DNA from: Streptosporangium subroseum
GTDB lineage: Bacteria > Actinomycetota > Actinomycetes > Streptosporangiales > Streptosporangiaceae
Reading direction: 5' to 3'
Length of the DNA stretch: 64,000 nucleotides
NCBI RefSeq assembly: GCF_900188345.1
Contig: NZ_FZOD01000002.1
Coordinates: forward strand, 289,630-353,629
Positions 52,875 to 61,576 of this stretch are shown here, piece by piece; the first letter of the stretch is position 1, and each line of letters opens with the position of its first letter. The position numbers were made by a program, and so were the translations under genes. Under the pieces are notes generated by a model that saw nothing but the letters and a program-made list of their open reading frames with translations, was not told where the DNA came from and did not search any database.

Positions 52875-54248
52875 ATGGCGATCGCGACGATCAACCCCAC
52901 CACGGGGGAGACGCTGAAGACCTTCGAACCACTGAGTGAGCATGAGCTGGACGAGCGGCTGGCGCTCGCCGCCGCGGAGTTCACGACCTACCGGACCACC
53001 GATTTCAAGCAGCGGACAGCCTGGATGCAGAGCGCCGCGGACCTGCTGGAGTCGGAGCAGGAGCAGGTGGCCCGGATGATGACCACCGAGATGGGAAAGA
53101 CGCTGGTCGAGGCCCGGAGCGAGGTGGCCAAGTGCGTGAAGGGAATGCGTTTCTACGCCGACCACGCCGAGGCGTTCCTGGCGGATGAGCCGGCGGACGC
53201 GCCCGCCGTGGGCGCGAGGCGGGCATATGCGCGTTACCAGCCGCTGGGGCCGGTGCTCGCGGTGATGCCGTGGAACTTCCCCCTGTGGCAGGCGATGCGG
53301 TTCGCCGCTCCGGCGCTGATGGCCGGCAACGTGGGGCTGCTCAAGCACGCCTCGAACGTTCCGCAGACCGCGCTCTACCTGGGGGAGCTGTTCGCCAGGG
53401 CGGGCTTCCCCCCGGGCTGCTTCCAGACGCTGCTCATCGGGTCCGATCAGGTTGAGCGGGTGCTGCGGGACCCGCGGGTGGTGGCCGCCACCCTGACCGG
53501 GTCCGAGCCGGCCGGCCGGTCGGTCGCGGCGATCGCGGGGAGCGAGGTCAAGGCGACCGTCCTGGAACTCGGCGGTTCCGATCCCTACGTCGTGATGCCG
53601 TCCGCCGACCTCGACGGCGCCGTGGCCACCGCGGTCACCGCGCGGGTGCAGAACAACGGCCAGTCCTGTATCGCGGCCAAGCGGTTCATCGTGCACGCCG
53701 ACGTGTACGAGGACTTCACCGACCGGTTCGTGGCGCGGATAGAGGCGCTGCGCGTGGGAGATCCGGTGGACGAGTCGACCAACGTGGGGCCTCTCGCCAC
53801 CGAGCAGGGGCGCGACGATCTGGAGATGCTGGTGACCGACGCGGTCGTACGCGGCGCGCGCGTGCTGTGCGGGGGATTCACCCCCGACCGGCCGGGCTGG
53901 TTCTACCAGCCGACCGTGATCACCGACATCACCCCGGAAATGCGGATCTTCAAGGAGGAGGCGTTCGGTCCGGTGGCCTCGCTGTACCGGGTGGGAAACA
54001 TCGACGAGGCGCTCGCCCTGGCCAACGCCACCGATTTCGGGCTCGGCTCCAACGCCTGGACCACGGACGAGGGCGAGCAGGAGCGCTTCATCGCCGATCT
54101 GGAGGCGGGCATCGTCACCGTCAACGGCATGGTCGTCTCCTACCCCGAACTGCCGTTCGGCGGAATCAAGAACTCGGGATACGGCCGGGAGCTGTCCGCG
54201 CACGGCATCCGCGAGTTCTGCAACCTCAAGGCCGTCTGGATCGGCTGA
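52875..54248 (+). CDS. gabD: NADP-dependent succinate-semialdehyde dehydrogenase
   Basis: 457 aa aldehyde dehydrogenase. Catalytic Cys in NNGQSCIAAKRF and Glu in LELGGSDPYVV; PWNFPLWQ and the closing block PFGGIKNSGYGRELSAHGIREF are GabD1-like. Oxidises succinate semialdehyde (GABA shunt) to succinate. GAGGAGG 5 bases before the ATG. Confidence 0.9.
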   Translation: MAIATINPTTGETLKTFEPLSEHELDERLALAAAEFTTYRTTDFKQRTAWMQSAADLLESEQEQVARMMTTEMGKTLVEARSEVAKCVKGMRFYADHAEAFLADEPADAPAVGARRAYARYQPLGPVLAVMPWNFPLWQAMRFAAPALMAGNVGLLKHASNVPQTALYLGELFARAGFPPGCFQTLLIGSDQVERVLRDPRVVAATLTGSEPAGRSVAAIAGSEVKATVLELGGSDPYVVMPSADLDGAVATAVTARVQNNGQSCIAAKRFIVHADVYEDFTDRFVARIEALRVGDPVDESTNVGPLATEQGRDDLEMLVTDAVVRGARVLCGGFTPDRPGWFYQPTVITDITPEMRIFKEEAFGPVASLYRVGNIDEALALANATDFGLGSNAWTTDEGEQERFIADLEAGIVTVNGMVVSYPELPFGGIKNSGYGRELSAHGIREFCNLKAVWIG

Positions 54249-54285
54249 GCCGCCCGCCCGCCCGGGCGGGTGTCCGTGGCGGGGA

Positions 54286-54528
54286 TCAGTCGGATTGATC
54301 CCCGCCGGAGGCGGCCCGGGAGACCTGCTTCAGTTCGAGGTCGTCGAGCAGGGTCCGGGTCGCGGCGGCTATGGCGTCCACGGCCCGCTCGAAGGCCTCG
54401 GCGTTGCGGGCTGAGGGGGCGCGAAAGCCCGATATCTTGCGGACGTACTGGAGCGCGGCGGCTCGCATGTCGTCGTCGGTCACGTCGCTGGCGTAGGGCT
54501 CACGAAGAGTCTTGATGCTCCGGCACAT
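54286..54528 (-). CDS. DUF2277 family protein
   Basis: 80 aa. MCRSIKTLREP and AALQYVRKISGFRAPSARNAEAFERAVDAI are the conserved DUF2277 blocks. Function unknown. ATG 54528 is the family start. Confidence 0.88.
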   Translation of the reverse strand: MCRSIKTLREPYASDVTDDDMRAAALQYVRKISGFRAPSARNAEAFERAVDAIAAATRTLLDDLELKQVSRAASGGDQSD

Positions 54529-54700
54529 GAACAAGACGGTACGTCGTATCCGGCCGCCGGTCGCAAAAGGCGCACAGATTCCCGGGACCCGGCTCATCCG
54601 TCGACGCCGGCTCTCAGATCGATGGGTTCTCCGCGCCGGAGCCGGCCGAATACCCGCGCGTGCTCCCGGCCCGGTACGCGCGCGACCGCCTGTGCGCTCT

Positions 54701-55165
54701 TCAGTCGCCGACGTTCAGGAGTTTGCCGAGGAGGGCGGTGAGGTGGTCGCGCTCGGCGGGGGTCAGGGCCTGGAACGTACGGTCGAGGAATTCCGGGACC
54801 GAGGTCTCGGCCTCGGCGAGCAGCCCCAGGCCGGAGTCGGTGATGGTGACGGCATAGGCGCGCCGATCGGCGGGATTGCGCTCGCGGCGCACGTGCCCGG
54901 CCTTTTCCAGGTCGTCGCAGACACCGACCATGACGCTGCGGTCGATGCGCAGCTCCTCGCTGAGGGTCTGCTGGGAGCAGGGCCCGACGGCCGCGAGCAT
55001 CTTCAGCACCAGGTGCTGGCCGACGCCGATGCCGTGTTCGTCCGCCTGGGTTTCGGCGGCGCGGGCGACGGCGGCCGAGGCCCGGCACAGCGCGATGTCC
55101 AGCCGTTCGCCCGCGAGCCGCGGAAAGTAGATCATCTGCGCGCGGTCAGTGGTCTTGATCGCCAT
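54701..55165 (-). CDS. MarR-family regulator
   Basis: 154 aa winged helix: CSQQTLSEELRIDRSVMVGVCDDLEKAGHVRRERNPADRRAYAVTIT at about 65-112. Divergent from the nitroreductase gene across 285 bp of operator-like repeats. AAGGGGA precedes ATG 55165. Confidence 0.9.
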   Translation of the reverse strand: MAIKTTDRAQMIYFPRLAGERLDIALCRASAAVARAAETQADEHGIGVGQHLVLKMLAAVGPCSQQTLSEELRIDRSVMVGVCDDLEKAGHVRRERNPADRRAYAVTITDSGLGLLAEAETSVPEFLDRTFQALTPAERDHLTALLGKLLNVGD

Positions 55166-55201
55166 CTGGTCCCCTTCTGATGCCGATGATCGTACCACCA
55201 A

Positions 55202-55290
55202 CCATCTGATTGCAGATTGTTTGACACCAGATGGATTCTACCCGTACGGTCACAAACAATCTGCGCACAGATTGTTTGTTCTCAGATGGA
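55202..55290. promoter_or_regulatory. Operator array between MarR and nitroreductase genes
   Basis: CAGATTGTTTG occurs at 55213-55223 and 55268-55278, and its complement CAAACAATCTG at 55253-55263. The last two form a perfect 11-bp inverted repeat with a 4-nt spacer. CCATCTG (55202-55208) pairs with CAGATGG (55228-55234), and CAGATGG recurs near 55284. Probable MarR binding sites controlling both directions. Confidence 0.7.
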
Positions 55291-55450
55291 AGCTCGGGTG
55301 GGGGCGGCTTCTCGCCGCCCGGCGCCGCCATCGCCCGTCTCGGCGTCCACCTCGGGGTCCACCTGGGAGTCCACTGCCCGCTACGGGCACCGGCCCGCCC
55401 ATGACCGAGCCGGTGGCTGACGGACCACACGATTCGAAAGGAAAAAACTC

Positions 55451-56098
55451 ATGACCCTGGACCTGACCCCCGACGAGCTGCTGTCCACCACCCGCGCGGT
55501 CCGCAAACGCCTCGACCTCACCCGCCCGGTGCCCCGAAGCCTGATCGAGGAATGCGTGGACCTGGCCACCCAGGCCCCCACCGGACGCAACCGGCAACGC
55601 TGGCACTTCCTGGTCGTCACCGAGGAGTCGCGGCGCAGGGCCGTGGCCGACATCTTCCGCCGCGCGGTCGCGACCGGCGGTGGCGCGCCGGTGAACGAAC
55701 ACGACCTGCGCCGCATGTACGCCCACCCGGGCTCCATGGAGCGCATCGCCGACGGCTTCCAGCACCTGTACGACAACATCCACCGGGTCCCGGCCTTTGT
55801 CATTCCCGCGGTCGAGGGCCGGACCGACCGGGCTTCGGTGCTGGATCAGTCCATGACCTGGGGGTCGATCCTGCCGGCGGTGTGGAGCTTCATGCTCGCG
55901 GCGCGGGCCCGTGGCCTCGGCACCGTCTGGACGACCGCGCAGGGTCCGCTGGAACGCGAACTGGCCCAGGTGCTCGGCGTTCCGTACGACGAGATCATGC
56001 TGGCCGCCTTCATCCCCCTCGCCTTCACCATCGGCACCGACTTCCGCCCCGCCCGGCGCATCCCCCACGAGGAGGTCCTGCACTGGGACCACTGGTAG
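55451..56098 (+). CDS. Nitroreductase family protein
   Basis: 215 aa FMN-dependent NAD(P)H oxidoreductase. RAVRKRLDLTRPVPRSLIEECVDLATQAPTGRN carries the FMN-binding Arg/Ser region; WGSILPAVWSFMLAARARGLGTVW is the family mid-block. Probably MarR-controlled stress or detoxification gene. GAAAGGAA precedes the ATG. Confidence 0.88.
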   Translation: MTLDLTPDELLSTTRAVRKRLDLTRPVPRSLIEECVDLATQAPTGRNRQRWHFLVVTEESRRRAVADIFRRAVATGGGAPVNEHDLRRMYAHPGSMERIADGFQHLYDNIHRVPAFVIPAVEGRTDRASVLDQSMTWGSILPAVWSFMLAARARGLGTVWTTAQGPLERELAQVLGVPYDEIMLAAFIPLAFTIGTDFRPARRIPHEEVLHWDHW

Positions 56099-56144
56099 GG
56101 GGACAGGCCGTATGCGGGCACAGGCCGGCTCGACGAGGAAAAAA

Positions 56145-56196
56145 CGGACCGGCCCGCCAGAGGGGCAAGCCCCTGGGGGTCGAGCGGGCCGGTCCG
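56145..56196 (-). terminator. Rho-independent terminator of the SHMT-like fragment
   Basis: CGGACCGGCCCGC (56145-56157) pairs perfectly with 56184-56196; the loop contains a second hairpin AGGGGC/GCCCCT (56161-56174). On the minus strand the stem is followed by TTTTTT. It may also serve the convergent nitroreductase gene. Confidence 0.85.
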
Positions 56197-56199
56197 GGA

Positions 56200-56607
56200 T
56201 CAGGGGATGGAACGGCGCAGGGCCACCGAGTCCTGCAGTACTTTGATCGGGTTCTGGCCGTCGATCAGCAGGCGGCGCGTCAGGACCGCGACCTGGAGCG
56301 GGGCGAGCACCTCCAGCACGTCCAGCTCGTCCAGGCCCGTCTGGACCTTGTCCCCGGGCCACCCCATCGACGGGCGGCTGCCCAGGGAGGACTCGTGGGC
56401 CGCGCGGGCTCGCGGGCTCATGGTGTTGGTGCCCGCGTAAAGAACGATGCCGTCCTCGTCCAGACGGCCCCGGTGCTCCGCCAGCACCGCGTCGATCAGC
56501 CGGGTGACCTCGTCGAGGCCCAGGCCGGCCAGTTCGGACTCCAGTTCGGACAGACGCCGCTGCGCCCGGGGCGGTGCCCAAGGTGCGACGCGGCTTCGCT
56601 CCTCCAC
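56200..56607 (-). pseudogene. N-terminal fragment of an SHMT-like PLP enzyme
   Basis: 135 aa. Residues about 50-85 (LYAGTNTMSPRARAAHESSL, then GSRPSMGWPGDK) match the start of serine hydroxymethyltransferase-like enzymes (ENxLSxAxR...LxxRxSEGYPG). The PLP lysine domain is missing, with an unrelated 20-residue end and a terminator straight after. Start GTG 56607 with AGAGGA upstream. Divergent from a PucR regulator. May be a relic or a small regulatory version. Confidence 0.5.
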
Positions 56608-56688
56608 GGCGGTTCCTCTCACGGGGTGATGGGTGTGACGGTATGGCCCACGCCGGGAGGAGTCATCGTTCGGCCGGTGGAGATCCTT

Positions 56689-56702
56689 CCTACATCTGTA
56701 GG
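56689..56702. promoter_or_regulatory. Palindrome directly before the second PucR gene
   Basis: CCTACATCTGTAGG (6+2+6) ends 5 bases before the ATG at 56708, and is flanked by GATC on both sides. Probable autoregulatory operator. Confidence 0.45.
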
Positions 56703-56707
56703 ATCGG

Positions 56708-57760
56708 ATGGTGATCGCGGATGACGTTCAGGACCTTCTCGAATCACTGGCCGTGGCCGTCGGCAGGGGCATGTCCGTGGACGACCTCGAGGGCCGGGTC
56801 GTCGCGCACAGCGCCCACCACGGCGAGGTCGACCCGGTCCGGGCCCACGCCATCCTGTCACGGTCGGTTCCGGCCGAGGTCGAGGCCTGGCAGGAGGCCC
56901 ACGGGGTCACGAAGACCTGCGAGCCGGTCCGGATCCCGGACAATCCGGAGCTGGGCATGGCGTCCCGGCTCTGCGTGCCGCTGCTTCACCAGGACAGGCG
57001 CGTCGGCTACCTCTGGATCATCGAGGGCACGGGCCCGCTGAGCGCGGAGGAGCAGTCCAGGGCCATCCATGACGCCGCCGCGATCGCGGCCCTGCTCGAC
57101 GACGGCGGGAGCTCTCACACCCTGCGCCGCCTGCTCACCGGAGAGATCGCCGTACGGCGGGCGGCCGGCGTGCTCGGCGAGGGACCGCTGCGCGTCCTGG
57201 CCCTGCGGAGGGACCCGGCCAACCTGCGCGAGGCGGTCGGCGTGGAGCTCGCACGCCTGCGCCGCCCTCCGGCCTTCACGATCCTGGACCGGCACGCCGT
57301 ACTGCTGCTGAACCAGCGCGAGGACGCGCAGGCGCTGGGAGAGCGACTGGCCGCCGGCACCCGGGGGAAAGTCGGGATCAGCGCGATCCATCCGGAGCTC
57401 GAATCAGCGGTGGAGGCGTACAGGGAGGCGGTCGCCGCGGCCAGGGCGGCGGCGGCCGAACCGGGGCTCGGGCCGGTCGCCCGCTGGCCGGAGCTGGGTG
57501 TCTACCGGCTGATCGCCGAGCCCACCGCCACCCCGATCGCCGGGCTGCGCGAGCATCCGGCGCTCATGCTGACGCTGGAGAGTTATCTGGACAGCGGGGG
57601 AGACGCGCAGGAGACCGCCCGCCTGCTCCACCTGCACCGCACCAGCCTCTACTACCGCCTGGCAAGGATCGAGGAGCTCACCGGGCGGAGCCTGAAGAAC
57701 GGGACGCATCGGTTAGAACTCCATCTCGCGCTGAAGCTGATTCGCTGGAATACGGTGTAA
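56708..57760 (+). CDS. PucR/CdaR-type transcriptional regulator
   Basis: 350 aa. C-terminal PucR helix-turn-helix ETARLLHLHRTSLYYRLARIEELTG; N-terminal GAF-like sensing part (LCVPLLHQDRRVGYLWIIEG). Divergent from the SHMT-like fragment. In Streptomyces a related regulator controls proline use; here no intact target is next to it. Confidence 0.85.
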   Translation: MVIADDVQDLLESLAVAVGRGMSVDDLEGRVVAHSAHHGEVDPVRAHAILSRSVPAEVEAWQEAHGVTKTCEPVRIPDNPELGMASRLCVPLLHQDRRVGYLWIIEGTGPLSAEEQSRAIHDAAAIAALLDDGGSSHTLRRLLTGEIAVRRAAGVLGEGPLRVLALRRDPANLREAVGVELARLRRPPAFTILDRHAVLLLNQREDAQALGERLAAGTRGKVGISAIHPELESAVEAYREAVAAARAAAAEPGLGPVARWPELGVYRLIAEPTATPIAGLREHPALMLTLESYLDSGGDAQETARLLHLHRTSLYYRLARIEELTGRSLKNGTHRLELHLALKLIRWNTV

Positions 57761-57788
57761 CGGCAAATAATTCGGGCACAGCTCTGCG

Positions 57789-57947
57789 GTGCTGGAGTTG
57801 ATCGGCGGAATCATCAGCGTCATGGTCGTGCTCGTGATAGCCGCACTCGCGTTACTCGTCGTCTCAGCAGTGGTCCTGGTCACACTGGCGGTGTTGGCCC
57901 TGACGACCTCACGGGAGCAGGATGGAAGGACGACTTCCCGGAGGTAG
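57789..57947 (+). CDS. Possible small membrane peptide upstream of the WS/DGAT gene
   Basis: 52 aa from GTG 57789, almost wholly hydrophobic in residues 3-42 (IGGIISVMVVLVIAALALL and on), with a basic tail TSREQDGRTTSRR. The stop lies 3 bases before the next GTG, so translation would be coupled; its tail also contains the next gene's GGAGG. No clear ribosome-binding site of its own. Confidence 0.4.
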   Translation: MLELIGGIISVMVVLVIAALALLVVSAVVLVTLAVLALTTSREQDGRTTSRR

Positions 57948-57950
57948 ACG

Positions 57951-59387
57951 GTGCGGCAGCTCAGCGCGGTGGACACGCAGTTTTTGAACTTCGAGACCTC
58001 GACGAATGTCGCGAACATCGCGGGGCTGGCGATCCTGTCCGGCGGACTGACCCGCGGGGATCTGGTCTCACTGCTGGCCCGGCGGCTCCACCTGGCCGCG
58101 CCGTTCCGCCGGAGGCTGGCCTTCGTGCCGTTCGGCCTGGACCATCCGTACTGGACCGAAGAGACCAGGATCGACCTCGACTACCACGTACGCGAGGTCG
58201 CGCTGCCCGCGCCGGGCGACGACGAGCAGCTGGGCGAGCAGGTGGCCAGGCTGCACGCCCGCCGCCTGGACCGTCGCCGCCCGCTCTGGGAGATGTATCT
58301 GATCCACGGCCTCGCCGGTGACCGGACGGCCCTCTACATGAAGGTCCATCACGCCGCCGTCGACGGGGTCACCGGCGCCGACGTGCTCGCCTCCCTGCTG
58401 GACACCTCCGCCGAGCCCGCCGAGATCGAGATGGCGCCTCCGAGCGAACCCGAGGAGAAGGTCGAACCTCGGGAGATGGTCGCCAGGGGGGTGGCCAAGG
58501 CCATCGTCAACCCGGCGAACACGGTGAGGTTCCTGATCAACGCCGTTCCGTACCTGGACGAGATCCCGCTGATCTCCCAGGTGCCCGGAGCGGGGCTGGT
58601 CTCGCGGATCACCCGGGATCTGGTCAACCGCCTGTACGGTGGCGACCCGGTGCCCGCCCTTCCCCGCCTGACCGTGCCTCGCACGCCCTTCAGCGGCAGG
58701 ATCACCGCCCACCGCCGGTTCGCCTTCACCACGTTGCCGCTGAAGGACGTCAAACAGGTCAAGAACGCCTTCGGCGTCACGGTGAACGACGTGGTGATGA
58801 CCCTGTGCGCGGGGGCGCTACGGCAGTGGCTGCTCAAGCACGACGCGCTGCCCGAGCAGCCGCTCGTCGCCGGGGTGCCTTTCTCCCTCAGGGTTCCCGG
58901 CGACCACAGCGTGGGCAACCAGGTCACCATCATGATCACTACTCTGGCCACGCAGGTCGCCGATCCGGTGGAGCGGCTGATGGCCGTACGGGACGCGATG
59001 GAACTGATCAAGGACCGTTCGTCGCTCGCCCCGGCGCGCTGGCTCCAGGAGCTCAGCGACATGATGCCCTCGGCCCTGACCGGGATGGCCGCCCGCGCGG
59101 CCTTCAACCTCTTCGCCGGGAGTGCGGGACCGATCAACGTTGTGATCTCCAACGTCCCCGGCCCGCAGATCCCGCTCTACGTGAGTGGCGCCAGACTGCT
59201 CTCCTATCACCCCGTCTCGGTGGTCACCGACGCCAGCGGCGGCCTCAACATCACGGTCTTCTCCTACGACGGCTCACTGGACGTCGGCGTGGTCGCCTGC
59301 CGGGAGATGGTTCCCGACGTATGGACGGTCACCGACTACCTCAGGGACGCGCTGTCCGAGCTCGTGTTCCTCGCTGAGCAGCAGTGA
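57951..59387 (+). CDS. Wax ester synthase/diacylglycerol acyltransferase (WS/DGAT)
   Basis: 478 aa. Catalytic HHxxxDG in MKVHHAAVDGVTG near residue 131 and the Pro-Leu-Trp block RRPLWEMYLIHGL. C-terminal DUF1298 region with NVVISNVPGP. Makes triacylglycerol or wax esters from acyl-CoA at the membrane. GTG 57951 with GGAGG 6 bases upstream. Its last 114 bp overlap a convergent gene. Confidence 0.92.
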   Translation: MRQLSAVDTQFLNFETSTNVANIAGLAILSGGLTRGDLVSLLARRLHLAAPFRRRLAFVPFGLDHPYWTEETRIDLDYHVREVALPAPGDDEQLGEQVARLHARRLDRRRPLWEMYLIHGLAGDRTALYMKVHHAAVDGVTGADVLASLLDTSAEPAEIEMAPPSEPEEKVEPREMVARGVAKAIVNPANTVRFLINAVPYLDEIPLISQVPGAGLVSRITRDLVNRLYGGDPVPALPRLTVPRTPFSGRITAHRRFAFTTLPLKDVKQVKNAFGVTVNDVVMTLCAGALRQWLLKHDALPEQPLVAGVPFSLRVPGDHSVGNQVTIMITTLATQVADPVERLMAVRDAMELIKDRSSLAPARWLQELSDMMPSALTGMAARAAFNLFAGSAGPINVVISNVPGPQIPLYVSGARLLSYHPVSVVTDASGGLNITVFSYDGSLDVGVVACREMVPDVWTVTDYLRDALSELVFLAEQQ

Positions 59388-59804
59388 CAGGCCGGGGGCG
59401 TCCTCGACGAAGCGCAGGGCCTTCTCCAGGCAGACGATCGAGCCGCGCTCGTGTCTGTTCACGAACCGGATGTCGTCGGCCAGGGCCTGCATGATGAGCA
59501 GGCCGCGCCCGTGTTCGGACGTGGCGGAGGGCGAGGAGGGCACTCCTGAGAAGTCGAAGCCGTTCCCCGCGTCCACCACCTTGATCACGCAACGGTCACG
59601 GCAGAGCTCGGTGCTCACCATGTAGTCGTCACTGGGGGTGGCGTGCTGGATGACGTTGGAACACGCCTCCGAGAGCATGAGCTGGATGTCCTCCCGGATC
59701 TGTGGCACCACACCAAGGGCACCGAGCGAGGCGTCCAGCAGTTGTCTGATGACAGGAACACTCGCGGCGTCACGCGGTAGACGTAACGCGATCGTGGCCT
59801 CCAC
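59274..59804 (-). CDS. Anti-sigma-factor-type ATP-binding protein (HATPase_c)
   Basis: 176 aa RsbW-like GHKL kinase: N-box LSEACSNVIQHA, G1 VVDAGNGFDF and G2 HGRGLLIMQALADD. The last about 37 residues lie on the complement of the WS/DGAT gene's end and are not family-typical, so the extension may be recent. Partner anti-anti-sigma factor not in the window. Confidence 0.85.
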   Translation of the reverse strand: MEATIALRLPRDAASVPVIRQLLDASLGALGVVPQIREDIQLMLSEACSNVIQHATPSDDYMVSTELCRDRCVIKVVDAGNGFDFSGVPSSPSATSEHGRGLLIMQALADDIRFVNRHERGSIVCLEKALRFVEDAPGLSLLLSEEHELGQRVPEVVGDRPYVGNHLPAGDHADVQ

Positions 59805-59943
59805 GGTCTCCTCCTTCGCAGCTGACGACTAAGCCTTGCCCCGCCTTGGTCGTCCTAATCGAAGAGAGATGCTCGTGCCCGCACGAGGGGCCACGGAGGC
59901 CCCTGGGACTGGGGGGAATCCAGAGATTCAGAAATCTCCGGGT

Positions 59944-59976
59944 CCCGGCGTCTCCGGGACACCCGGAGACGCCGGG
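59944..59976 (-). terminator. Terminator hairpin after the PfpI gene
   Basis: CCCGGCGTCTCCGGG (59944-59958) and its perfect complement at 59962-59976, a 15-bp stem with a 3-nt loop, 31 bp beyond the stop codon. Lies between two minus-strand genes. Confidence 0.8.
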
Positions 59977-60007
59977 GACTCCTGACGGGAGATCCCGGGG
60001 GCGGCCC

Positions 60008-60553
60008 TCAGCCGGAGAAGGCGTCGCCGAAGGCCTGGTTGAAGGCCTTGAGATCGTCGGGCATACGGCTCGTGATCAGGGTGTTCGGGCCGGAGGTGCA
60101 GATCATGACCTCCCTGTCCTCCCAGGTCGCGCCCGCGTTGCGCAGGTCGGTCTGGAGGCTCGGCCAGGAGGTGACCGTCCGGCCGTTCACCACGTCGGCC
60201 TCGATCAGGGTCCAGGGCGCGTGGCAGATGGCCGCGACGGGCTTGCCCGCGTCGAAGAAGCCCTTCGCGAACCGGACGGCGCCCGGCACGGTTCGCAGTA
60301 TGTCGGGGTTGGCGACACCGCCGGGCAGTACCAGTCCGTCGAAGTCGGCCGCCGACACCTCGTCGACCGTCGCGTCCACCGCGAACCGGTCGGCCTTGTC
60401 GAGATGGTTGAACGCCTGGATCTGCCCCGGCCGGGTGGAGACCAGCTTCGGCGTGCCTCCGGCCTGCTTGACGGCCTTCCACGGCTCGGTGAGTTCGATC
60501 TGCTCGACGCCCTCAGGTGCCACGAGGAACGCGATCGTCTTGTCGTTGAGCAT
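60008..60553 (-). CDS. DJ-1/PfpI family protein
   Basis: 181 aa. Nucleophile cysteine in VAAICHAPW and Glu in the N-terminal IELTEPW; GLVLPGGVANPD is the family loop. YhbO/PfpI-like glyoxalase, deglycase or chaperone functions have been proposed for relatives. Confidence 0.88.
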   Translation of the reverse strand: MLNDKTIAFLVAPEGVEQIELTEPWKAVKQAGGTPKLVSTRPGQIQAFNHLDKADRFAVDATVDEVSAADFDGLVLPGGVANPDILRTVPGAVRFAKGFFDAGKPVAAICHAPWTLIEADVVNGRTVTSWPSLQTDLRNAGATWEDREVMICTSGPNTLITSRMPDDLKAFNQAFGDAFSG

Positions 60554-60636
60554 GGGTTTCCCCTTTGGCGTGTTGGTTACGTCCTTCAGGGGCGGGTCAT
60601 GCCCGGCGAGTAGGGATCTATGCGATAGGCATTGAT

Positions 60637-60903
60637 TCAGGGACGAACTTTGCGACGGCGCAGACCTGCCGCGGTGAGCCGGGTGACAAGCTCACGCGAT
60701 GACACGGCCTGTGCGCCCAGCGCGACGGCCCGTTCGTAGACCGTCTCGGGAACGTCGTAGTGGTCGCGGTCGAACGCCCGGAACGGCACGCCCAGGAGCG
60801 AGGCGAAGGCGTGCAGTTCCTCGGTCGAGCTGTCGCTGACCAGGTGTGACCAGAACAGGTCGCGCGGACCCGGCCAGTTCGGCGGGTCGATGAGAACGCT
60901 CAC
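60637..60903 (-). CDS. DUF4031 domain protein
   Basis: 88 aa. SVLIDPPNWPGPRDLFWSHLVSD is the diagnostic DUF4031 start; DHYDVPE follows. GTG at 60903 overlaps the TetR stop (GTGA), so it is co-translated with the regulator. Function unknown. Confidence 0.85.
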   Translation of the reverse strand: MSVLIDPPNWPGPRDLFWSHLVSDSSTEELHAFASLLGVPFRAFDRDHYDVPETVYERAVALGAQAVSSRELVTRLTAAGLRRRKVRP

Positions 60904-61451
60904 CGCCGGATGAGCTCGAGTGCGACCTCCAGGGCGGCCGCCTGGCGTTCGTCGTCGGGAAGTTTGTCGTCCTTGAGGATGAACCAGGCCGCGTGCATGG
61001 AGAACAGGGCCATCGAGTTCTTCAGCCGGGTGGCGGCCGAGTCGTTCGGGTCGACGAGGAAGGTGATCAGCTCCAGCATCCGGTCGCGGGTCTTCTCCAT
61101 CACGGGGTGGTGCTTGAGCGCCGTCTGGTTGCGCTCGGAGAATCGCATGACCTCGTGGTGGCGTCCCCGGTGCAGGTCCTCGGAGTAGCGGCGGATCAGC
61201 TCGCGCCGGGCCTCGTCGGTGCGCGGCTGGGTCTCGGCCCAGGCGATCAGCTCCTGCACCGCCTGCAGCCGGTCCTCGGCCAGGCTGGTGACGATGTCGT
61301 CTTTTGTTCTGAAGTGGTAGTAGAGGGCTGCCTTGGTCACTCCGAGAGCCTCCGCGATCTCCCGGAGCGAGGTCGCCTCGTATCCCTGCTCGATGAAGAG
61401 CTTCAGGGCGATCTCCTGGATGCGGGTCCGGGTGTCCGGGTGTTCCCTCAT
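60900..61451 (-). CDS. TetR-family regulator of MFS efflux
   Basis: 183 aa. Helix-turn-helix TSLREIAEALGVTKAALYYHFRTKDDIV at about 27-54. Divergent from the DHA2 exporter and flanked by two matching palindromes, so probably its repressor. Confidence 0.9.
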   Translation of the reverse strand: MREHPDTRTRIQEIALKLFIEQGYEATSLREIAEALGVTKAALYYHFRTKDDIVTSLAEDRLQAVQELIAWAETQPRTDEARRELIRRYSEDLHRGRHHEVMRFSERNQTALKHHPVMEKTRDRMLELITFLVDPNDSAATRLKNSMALFSMHAAWFILKDDKLPDDERQAAALEVALELIRR

Positions 61452-61476
61452 GATCCCCTCTGGTGGATTAAATCGG

Positions 61477-61538
61477 CTTGACGACCGGCAAGTAGCGGCT
61501 TACATTTCCATCGTATCCGACGCTAGCCGGTCGGCAGG
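61477..61538. promoter_or_regulatory. Two TetR-type operator sites
   Basis: CTTGACGACCGGCAAG at 61477-61492 and, in the other orientation, the related CTAGCCGGTCGGCAGG at 61523-61538. Both are partly palindromic 16-mers with the shared core GCCGGTCG, 46 bp apart between the divergent genes. Confidence 0.6.
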
Positions 61539-61576
61539 TAAGCCAGAGATCCTTTTTACCCTAAGAGGAGGCTGAT

